In this document: positions 56,411-64,000 of the stretch, piece after piece
Position numbering within the stretch: the first letter of the stretch is position 1
How the letters are laid out: the number at the start of each line of letters is the position of its first letter
Origin: Streptomyces sp. NRRL F-525
GTDB taxonomy: Bacteria > Actinomycetota > Actinomycetes > Streptomycetales > Streptomycetaceae
NCBI RefSeq assembly: GCF_000716605.1
Contig: NZ_JNXE01000005.1
Span: 248,001-312,000 of the forward strand
Reading direction: 5' to 3'
DNA: 64,000 nt
The notes under the pieces: model-generated
Seen by the model: only the letters and a program-made list of their open reading frames with translations
What the model was told of the DNA's origin: nothing
Database searches by the model: none
Program-made: the position numbers and the translations under genes

Positions 56411-57652
56411 GTGAAGCAATTGATGTCACCAGAGTCCGAGGCAGCGTCCGAGGCCGAGCCCGTCGGGAATGTGCTTCCGGGCACCCTGTCGGAGACCTTG
56501 CGTGCCGAACTCGTCGCGTTCCGGCGGGACTTGCACATGCACCCCGAGCTGGGCAACCAGGAGTTCCGGACCACCGCGGCGATCAAGGCGCGGCTGGAGC
56601 TGGCCGGTCTCGAACCCCGGGTCCTCGCCATGGGGACCGGGCTCGTCTGTGACATCGGACCCCGCGACACCGCCGTACCGATGCTCGCGCTGCGCGCCGA
56701 CATCGACGCCCTGCCCATCCCGGACACGAAGAGTGAGTGCTCGTACCGCTCCACCGTGCCCGACCGCGCCCACGCCTGCGGCCACGACGTGCACACCACC
56801 GTCGTCCTCGGCGCCGGCCTCGTGCTCGCCCGGCTGCACGAACAGGGACTCCTGCCGCGTGCCGTACGGCTGCTCTTCCAGCCCGCCGAGGAGGTCCTGC
56901 CCGGCGGTGCCGCCGACGCCATCGAGTGCGGGGTGCTCGACGGGGTCGGCCGGATCATCGCCGTGCACTGCGACCCCAAGGTCGACAGCGGGCGGATCGG
57001 GCTGCGCATCGGCCCCATCACCTCCGCCTGCGACCGGCTGGAGGTCTCCCTGGACGGCCCCGGCGGCCACACCGCCCGGCCGCACCTCACCACCGACCTG
57101 GTGACCGCCGCCGCCCGCGTCGCCACCGACGTGCCCGCCGTCGTCGCCCGAAGGATGGACGCGAGGAGTGGGGTGTCGGTGACCTGGGGCCGGATCGAGT
57201 CCGGCCACGCGCCCAACGTCATCCCGCAGCACGCCGAGCTGTCGGGCACCGTCCGGTGTCTCGATCTCGACGCCTGGCGGCAGGCGCCCGACATCGTGCA
57301 CGCGGCGATCGACGAGGTCGCCGGGCTGCACCGGGCCAAGTCCGCGATCACCTACGTGCGCGGGGTGCCGCCCGTCGTCAACGACGCGCTCGTCACCGAG
57401 CTGCTGCGGGACGCGATGACCGCGCGCCGCGGTCCCCTCTCCGTCGAGGACACCGAACAGAGCCTGGGCGGCGAGGACTTCTCCTGGTACCTGGAGCACG
57501 TGCCCGGCGCCATGGCCCGGCTCGGCGTCCGCACCCCGGGGGAGCGGACCGTACGGGATCTCCACCAGGGCGACTTCGACGCGGACGAGTCCGCGATCAC
57601 GGTCGGCGTGGAGCTGTTCACCGCGGCCGCGCTGATCGACGGCGCGATCTGA
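56411..57652 (+). CDS. M20 family amidohydrolase/aminoacylase
   Basis: The 413-residue protein starts at GTG 56411; an ATG at 56423 is an alternative. It has the M20 peptidase/hippurate hydrolase signature: FRRDLHMHPELGNQEFRTT, LALRADIDALPI, HACGHDVHTTVVLGAG with metal ligands, FQPAEEVLPGGAADAIE and the late GGEDFSWYLEHVPGAMARLG. It should hydrolyse N-acyl amino acids or similar amides. It is monocistronic and precedes the BMP transporter genes. The gap 57653-57791 holds no gene. Confidence 0.9.
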   Translation: MKQLMSPESEAASEAEPVGNVLPGTLSETLRAELVAFRRDLHMHPELGNQEFRTTAAIKARLELAGLEPRVLAMGTGLVCDIGPRDTAVPMLALRADIDALPIPDTKSECSYRSTVPDRAHACGHDVHTTVVLGAGLVLARLHEQGLLPRAVRLLFQPAEEVLPGGAADAIECGVLDGVGRIIAVHCDPKVDSGRIGLRIGPITSACDRLEVSLDGPGGHTARPHLTTDLVTAAARVATDVPAVVARRMDARSGVSVTWGRIESGHAPNVIPQHAELSGTVRCLDLDAWRQAPDIVHAAIDEVAGLHRAKSAITYVRGVPPVVNDALVTELLRDAMTARRGPLSVEDTEQSLGGEDFSWYLEHVPGAMARLGVRTPGERTVRDLHQGDFDADESAITVGVELFTAAALIDGAI

Positions 57653-57791
57653 GCACGAGGGGGGCGCAGGAGTGCCCGTTCGGTACCCCTACGTCCCCTT
57701 GTGTCACCCGGGTGTAACCATCGGCGCGTGAACGTAACGCGGCGGCGGCACGATCCGGTAACGGCACGGAGAAACACCGTTCCCCTCCTCG

Positions 57792-57805
57792 TCTACGCGC
57801 GTTAC
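57792..57805 (+). promoter_or_regulatory. TCTACGCGCGTTAC motif upstream of the first BMP gene
   Basis: TCTACGCGCGTTAC lies 82 bases before the first BMP start and recurs identically at 59118-59131 before the second. A palindromic version, CTACGCGCGTAG, lies at 60606-60617 before the ATPase gene. This is a likely shared operator, regulator unknown. Confidence 0.65.
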
Positions 57806-57886
57806 TGTGCGCGGAAATCGCCACAGAGGCGGCGGCTTGGGGAAGCGGTCCGGTGACGGTGCCGTGAGGACGAAGGAGTGCTTGCT

Positions 57887-58969
57887 GTGCGTCAGACAAC
57901 TCGGAGGACGAAGTTCTCCCAAGCAGCGGTGGCCGTCACGGTCATCGCCCTCGCGGCGACCGCCTGCGGTAGCTCCAGCAAGGACGCCGACAAGGCGAGC
58001 GACAGCTCGTCGTCCTCGTCCGGCAAGTACACCGGCAAGGGCATCGGCCTCGCCTACGACGTCGGCGGCAAGGGCGACCAGTCCTTCAACGACGCCGCGT
58101 ACGCCGGTTTCCAGAAGGCCGAGAAGGAGTTCAACCTCACCGGCCGCGACATCGAGCCGCAGGACAACGAGTCCGACGCGGACAAGGTGCAGCGCCTGGA
58201 GAGCCTGGCCACGGCCGGCTACAACCCGGTGATCGGTGTCGGCTTCGCCTACGCGCCGGCCGTCAAGGAGGCCGCGGCGAAGTTCCCGAACATCACGTTC
58301 GGCATCATCGACGACGAGCAGGACAAGGCCGCCAACGTGGCCGACCTCGTCTTCCACGAGGAGCAGTCCTCGTACCTGGCGGGCGTCGCCGCGGCCAAGG
58401 CCACCAAGAAGAACCACATCGGGTTCATCGGCGGCGTGGACGTCCCCCTCATCCACAAGTTTGAGGCCGGTTTCGACCAGGGCGCCAAGTCCGTCAACCC
58501 GAGCATCAAGATCGAGTCGCAGTACCTGACGCAGACCGCGGCCCAGGGCGGCTTCTCCAGCCCCGACAAGGGCAAGGACGCGGCGAGCGGCCAGATCGAC
58601 GCGGGCGCGGACGTCCTGTACGCCGCCGCCGGTCTCTCCGGCCAGGGCGTCATCTCCGAGGCCTCCGCCAAGGGCGTGTGGGCCATCGGCGTGGACTCCG
58701 ACCAGTACAACCAGAAGGCGCTCGCCAAGTACAAGGACGCCATCCTCGGCTCGGCGCTCAAGAACGTCGGCGGCGCCGTGTACGACCTGGTGAAGTCCGT
58801 GTACGAGGGCAAGCCCAAGACCGGCGTGATCCGCTACGGCCTCGACAACGACGGCGTCGGCTTCGCGGACTCCAACCCGAAGTACAAGGCCATGACCGCC
58901 GCCGTGGCGGCCGTGGACAAGGCCAAGCAGGACATCATCGACGGCAAGGTCACCGTCAACACGAAGTAG
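57887..58969 (+). CDS. BMP family nucleoside-binding lipoprotein 1
   Basis: The 360-residue protein starts at GTG 57887, chosen for GAAGGAG eight bases upstream. It has a lipoprotein signal with lipobox ATAC (VTVIALAATACGSSS), a Ser-rich linker and then the BMP/PnrA domain: GIGLAYDVGGKGDQSFNDAA, NPVIGVGFAYAPAVKEAAAK, FIGGVDVPLIHKFEAGF and VWAIGVDSDQYNQKALAKYK. Family members bind purine nucleosides. The likely partners are the ATPase and permeases encoded from 60648 on. A 13-bp terminator hairpin follows. Confidence 0.92.
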   Translation: MRQTTRRTKFSQAAVAVTVIALAATACGSSSKDADKASDSSSSSSGKYTGKGIGLAYDVGGKGDQSFNDAAYAGFQKAEKEFNLTGRDIEPQDNESDADKVQRLESLATAGYNPVIGVGFAYAPAVKEAAAKFPNITFGIIDDEQDKAANVADLVFHEEQSSYLAGVAAAKATKKNHIGFIGGVDVPLIHKFEAGFDQGAKSVNPSIKIESQYLTQTAAQGGFSSPDKGKDAASGQIDAGADVLYAAAGLSGQGVISEASAKGVWAIGVDSDQYNQKALAKYKDAILGSALKNVGGAVYDLVKSVYEGKPKTGVIRYGLDNDGVGFADSNPKYKAMTAAVAAVDKAKQDIIDGKVTVNTK

Positions 58970-59012
58970 TAATACCCCGTAGGACTACGCCCTCCGGGCA
59001 TCGTTGCAGCCT

Positions 59013-59043
59013 GTACGCCCCTTGCCTCCCGCAAGGGGCGTAC
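59013..59043. terminator. intrinsic terminator between the two BMP genes
   Basis: A 13-bp perfect stem (59013-59025 with 59031-59043) with a five-base loop lies about 45 bases after the first BMP stop. It could limit read-through, so that the second gene has its own promoter. Confidence 0.75.
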
Positions 59044-59117
59044 CGGTGTCCGTAGTCTGTCGGGCATCTGTGGCCACAGCTCTATAACGGACCGGACAGA
59101 TGGGGTTTTCCGTCTGG

Positions 59118-59131
59118 TCTACGCGCGTTAC
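59118..59131 (+). promoter_or_regulatory. TCTACGCGCGTTAC motif upstream of the second BMP gene
   Basis: This is an identical copy of the motif at 57792-57805, 55 bases before the second BMP start. The surrounding bases (GTCTACGCGCGTTAC) are also shared between the two promoters. Confidence 0.65.
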
Positions 59132-59185
59132 GCTGCGGCGGAACCAGCGCCTGGTTTGGGCGCTTGCACGAAGGAGTCTCGTTCC

Positions 59186-60244
59186 ATGCGCCGGGTGTCC
59201 CGAATCGCGGTTGCAGGCGTTGCAACCGCAGCTCTTGCAGTAACCGTCTCCGCCTGCGGCAGCTCGTCCAGCGAGTCCAGCTCCAGCAGCAGCAGCTCCG
59301 GCACGTCCAAGGGTATTGGTCTTGCCTACGACGTCGGCGGCAAGGGTGACCAGTCCTTCAACGACGCCGCCTACGCGGGTCTCGTGAAGGCCGAGAAGGA
59401 CTTCGGCGTCAGCGGCCGCGACGTCGAGCCGCAGGACAACGAGTCCGACGCGGACAAGACGCAGCGCCTGGAGACCCTCGCCAGGTCCGGCTACAACCCG
59501 GTGATCGGTGTCGGCTTCGCCTACGCCCCCGCCGTCAAGGAAGCCGCCGCGAAGTTCCCGAAGATCACCTTCGGCATCATCGACGACAACACCATCACGG
59601 CCGCCAACGTCGCCGACATGGTCTTCCACGAGGAGCAGTCCTCGTACCTGGCCGGCGTCACCGCCGCGCTCACCACGAAGTCGAACACCGTCGGCTTCAT
59701 CGGCGGCGTGGACGTCCCGCTGATCCACAAGTTCGAGGCGGGCTTCGAGCAGGGCGTCAAGGACACCAAGAAGGGCGTCACGGTCAAGGCGCAGTACCTG
59801 ACCCAGACCGCCGCGCAGGGTGGCTTCTCCAGCCCCGACAAGGGTGAGGCCGCCGCCGACGGTCAGATCGAGGCCGGCGCGGACGTCGTCTACGCGGCCG
59901 CCGGTCTCTCCGGCCAGGGCGTCATCAAGTCCGCCGCCGCGCACAAGGTGTGGGCGATCGGTGTCGACTCCGACCAGTACAACCAGGCCGCGCTGGCCAA
60001 GTACAAGCCGTACATCCTCACCTCGGCGCTGAAGAACGTCGCGGGCGCGGTCTACGACCTCTCCAAGTCCGTCATCAAGGACAAGAAGCCGCTGAGCGGC
60101 GAGATCCGCGGCTCGCTGAGCAACGGCGCGGTCGGCCTGGCCGACTCGAACCCGACCTTCAAGAACAACGCCACCCTCCAGGCCGCCCTCGCGAAGGCCG
60201 AGGCGGGCATCAAGGACGGCTCGATCAAGGTCAAGACCTCCTGA
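59186..60244 (+). CDS. BMP family nucleoside-binding lipoprotein 2
   Basis: The 352-residue protein is a close paralogue of the preceding gene, with the same motifs: KGIGLAYDVGGKGDQSFNDA, RDVEPQDNESDADKTQRLET, FIGGVDVPLIHKFEAGFEQG and VWAIGVDSDQYNQ. Start ATG 59186 has AAGGAG nine bases upstream. The lipobox is VSAC within AVTVSACGSSS. It probably serves the same ABC transporter; two binding proteins could broaden the substrate range. Confidence 0.93.
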   Translation: MRRVSRIAVAGVATAALAVTVSACGSSSSESSSSSSSSGTSKGIGLAYDVGGKGDQSFNDAAYAGLVKAEKDFGVSGRDVEPQDNESDADKTQRLETLARSGYNPVIGVGFAYAPAVKEAAAKFPKITFGIIDDNTITAANVADMVFHEEQSSYLAGVTAALTTKSNTVGFIGGVDVPLIHKFEAGFEQGVKDTKKGVTVKAQYLTQTAAQGGFSSPDKGEAAADGQIEAGADVVYAAAGLSGQGVIKSAAAHKVWAIGVDSDQYNQAALAKYKPYILTSALKNVAGAVYDLSKSVIKDKKPLSGEIRGSLSNGAVGLADSNPTFKNNATLQAALAKAEAGIKDGSIKVKTS

Positions 60245-60311
60245 ACCGTTGGTTCTAGGCCAGTCACGACCATGGCCAAAAGAGCGCTGTAATGACAGCG
60301 TTACGGCCACG

Positions 60312-60528
60312 GAACGGGGTGTGGGGAGGATGTCTGCCCAGGCGCCCCTGCCGTCGATCTCCCGCCTGCCGCGCGACGCCTGGCACGCACGCTCGCCGCG
60401 TTGCCGAAACGCCCACGTGGCTCCGCCACGAGGACGCTTCGGCGCCTTGCGATCGCACGCACCAGACGCCGCGCGGCCCGCCCTCCGGGCGGACGACGGG
60501 AGATCGACGGCAGGGACGCACCCCGTTC
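60312..60528. repeat. MITE-like palindromic repeat
   Basis: This is an imperfect inverted repeat of about 217 bp. The outer arms are GAACGGGGTG (60312-60321) and CACCCCGTTC (60519-60528). The inner 17-bp arms are CTGCCGTCGATCTCCCG (60348-60364) and its complement at 60497-60513. The symmetry continues imperfectly inward around 60415-60450. I recognise the inner part as a repeat frequent in Streptomyces intergenic regions. It has no coding capacity I can support. Together with flanks it fills the 403-bp gap between the BMP and ATPase genes. Confidence 0.6.
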
Positions 60529-60605
60529 GCGCGGCAGAATGCTCGGAACGGATCGGATGCCAGACAGAAGACGATCAGGTCCGGGCACTATTTAAAGCAG
60601 GGGCG

Positions 60606-60617
60606 CTACGCGCGTAG
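60606..60617. promoter_or_regulatory. CTACGCGCGTAG palindrome upstream of the ATPase gene
   Basis: This 12-bp perfect palindrome matches the TCTACGCGC core found before both BMP genes, in the opposite orientation with one extra symmetric arm. It lies 30-41 bases before the putative start of the ABC ATPase. Confidence 0.6.
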
Positions 60618-60647
60618 AGAGGCCCCTTTCCACGAGGAGAGTTCGCC

Positions 60648-62371
<1,724 letters not shown>

Positions 62372-62375
<4 letters not shown>

Positions 62376-63499
62376 AGAAGTTCGACAAGGAGCGCGTGCT
62401 CCTCGCCGTGGCCGGACCGGTCATGGCGCTGGTCGCCGCGATCCTGCTGACCTCGGTCGTGCTGCTCGCCTCGGGCAAGAACCCGATCGAGCCGTACAAC
62501 CTGATGCTCCAGCAGATCGGGTACTCCGACGTCCAGGTGCTGATCATCAACCAGGCGTCGATGTACTACATCGCCGCCCTGGCGGTCGCCCTCGGCTTCC
62601 GGATGAACCTGTTCAACATCGGCGTCGACGGCCAGTACCGCCTCGGCGCCGTGATGACCGCGGTCGTCGGCGCGCACGTGGGCCTGCCGGCCGTGCTCCA
62701 GGTGCCGCTGCTGCTCCTGGTCGCGATCCTCACCGGCGCCTTCTGGGCCGGGATCGCGGGTGTCCTCAAGGTCACCCGCGGGGTCAGCGAGGTCGTCGCG
62801 ACGATCATGCTGAACGCGATCGCCACCAGCCTGATCCTCTACCTCACGCAGACCAACACGTGGGGCGTGCAGGTCGGCAACAACATGACGACCGGCATCA
62901 TGAAGAAGTCCGGCTGGATCCCGGGCATCGACCTGGGCTCGGACGTCGGCGAGATCTACGGCCTGGTCTTCCTCGCCGTGATCATGGGCGTCCTGTACTG
63001 GCTCGTCCTCAACCGCACCCGCTTCGGCTTCGACCTGCGCGCCACCGGCGAGTCCGAGTCGGCCGCCGCGGCCTCCGGCGTCGACGCCAAGCGCATGACC
63101 CTCACCGCGATGCTGATCTCCGGCGGTGTCGCGGGCCTCGCCGGTCTGCCGCTGCTGCTCGGCGACAGCCACACCTACAGCCTCACCTTCCCCGAGGGCC
63201 TGGGCTTCACCGCCATCGGCATCGCCCTCCTCGGCCGCAACAACCCGGGCGGCATCGCCCTCGCGGCCCTCCTGTGGGCCTTCCTCGACAAGGCGTCCCC
63301 CGCCCTGGACTACGCGACCCCGGTCGCGTACCAGAAGGAGATCGCCACGATCATGCAGGGCCTGATCGTCTTCGCGGTCGTCATCTCGTACGAGGTCGTC
63401 CGCACCTGGGGCCTGCGCCGCCAGCAGAAGCGCGTCGGCGAGGAACTCGCCGCGGCCGCCCGCAACAACTCCGAGAAGAAGGAGGTGGCGGCCCGATGA
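62372..63499 (+). CDS. ABC transporter permease, nucleoside/BMP type (1)
   Basis: The 375-residue membrane protein has about nine helices. Motifs typical of the BPD_transp_2 family are FNIGVDGQYRLGAVMTAVVG and RGVSEVVATIMLNAIATSLI, with the inner-face loop TRFGFDLRATGESESAAAAS. The start overlaps the ATPase stop as ATGA and the stop overlaps the next permease start in the same way, so all three are coupled. Confidence 0.93.
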
Positions 63500-64000
63500 G
63501 TACCGCGACCATCGCCAAGCCGCAGGCGCAGCAGCCCGGCAAGGGCGGCCGCCGTTTCTCGCTCCCCGTGCTCCTGCTGATCATCGCGGGCGCCCTGATC
63601 CTCACCTCGCTGGTCCGCGTGATCACCGGCGCGGACGGCATCACGTCCACCGGCCAGATGTCCACGGCCCTGCGCGCGGCGGTGCCGATCGGCCTCGCCG
63701 GTCTCGGCGGCCTCTGGGCCGAGCGCGCGGGCGTCGTCAACATCGGCCTCGAAGGCATGATGATCCTCGGCACCTGGTTCGGCGCCTGGGCGGGTTACCA
63801 GTGGGGCCCGTGGGTCGGCATCGTCTTCGGCATCATCGGCGGCTGCCTCGGCGCGCTGCTGCACGCGATCGCCACGGTGACGTTCAACGTCAACCACATC
63901 GTCTCCGGTGTCGCCATCAACATCCTGGCGCTCGGCACCACCCGCTATCTGTCGAAGTTCACCTTCGCCAACACCGAGCAGGGCTCCGCCAAGCAGTCCC
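63496..64000 (+). CDS. ABC transporter permease, nucleoside/BMP type (2), 3' partial
   Basis: This reading frame starts at ATG 63496 and runs off the end of the window with no stop; 168 residues are visible. Segments include PIGLAGLGGLWAERAGVVNI, GLEGMMILGTWFGAWAGYQW and FNVNHIVSGVAINILALGTT, all typical of the second permease of BMP-type importers. It forms the heteromeric membrane channel with the preceding permease. Confidence 0.92.
   Translation, partial: MSTATIAKPQAQQPGKGGRRFSLPVLLLIIAGALILTSLVRVITGADGITSTGQMSTALRAAVPIGLAGLGGLWAERAGVVNIGLEGMMILGTWFGAWAGYQWGPWVGIVFGIIGGCLGALLHAIATVTFNVNHIVSGVAINILALGTTRYLSKFTFANTEQGSAKQS

Overview
The window is chromosomal DNA from a high-GC actinomycete, almost certainly a Streptomyces. 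It has very high third-position GC, frequent GTG starts, short ATGA or TGATG overlaps, a conservon (sensor/roadblock/DUF742/GTPase plus P450s), ECF sigma factors and several repeat families familiar from Streptomyces. From memory, the order sdhCDAB, secreted hexosaminidase, sialic-acid-type wall cluster, M20 peptidase and BMP/nucleoside ABC transporter matches the S. coelicolor region around SCO4855-SCO4890; no search was run.

Layout. 1-6.3 kb: 3' part of an MMPL exporter, a self-contained TetR operon with two palindromic operators, two VOC proteins (one divergent from a MarR gene over twin operators) and a Uma2 endonuclease. 6.4-9.9 kb: succinate dehydrogenase operon sdhCDAB. 10-18.6 kb: OHCU decarboxylase, GH20 hexosaminidase, small unknowns, a DHA2 exporter tail-to-tail with a Gfo/Idh oxidoreductase, and an ECF sigma gene whose partner is truncated at an 83-bp tandem repeat. 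18.7-25.2 kb: a conservon reading leftward (cvnA, a double-length cvnB, cvnC, cvnD, two P450s, a frameshifted crotonase). 25.8-28.7 kb: a second ECF sigma with a membrane partner, and an L,D-transpeptidase.

28.9-39.0 kb: a LysE-family exporter gene is split by a 9.48-kb integrated element of visibly lower GC. The element has 19-bp direct repeats at its ends, a large serine integrase at one end, an XRE regulator operon, tiny zinc-ribbon proteins, HNH-like remnants and an HK97-type major capsid protein, but no terminase, portal, protease or tail genes. It supplies a recoded 3' end that restores the exporter reading frame and leaves the native 3' end stranded beyond the integrase. It resembles the small capsid-bearing phiRv1-like elements and capsid-forming phage satellites, and is the most notable object here.

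39.0-43.6 kb: FAD monooxygenase/TetR divergent pair, a secreted ricin-type lectin and two AraC regulators. 43.7-54.7 kb: a cell-wall glycopolymer cluster with two GT2 plus polysialyltransferase-like modules in opposite orientation around an acyltransferase, a DUF6716 protein, a CMP-nonulosonate synthetase fused to a KdsC-like phosphatase, NeuB and a further putative sialyltransferase. It fits synthesis of a Kdn/teichulosonic-acid-type polymer. 54.8-57.7 kb: an unknown gene, a methyltransferase and an M20 amidohydrolase. 57.9-64 kb: two tandem BMP lipoproteins, a double ABC ATPase and two permeases (nucleoside importer, last gene cut by the window edge). A shared TCTACGCGCGT motif lies before both lipoprotein genes and the ATPase gene.
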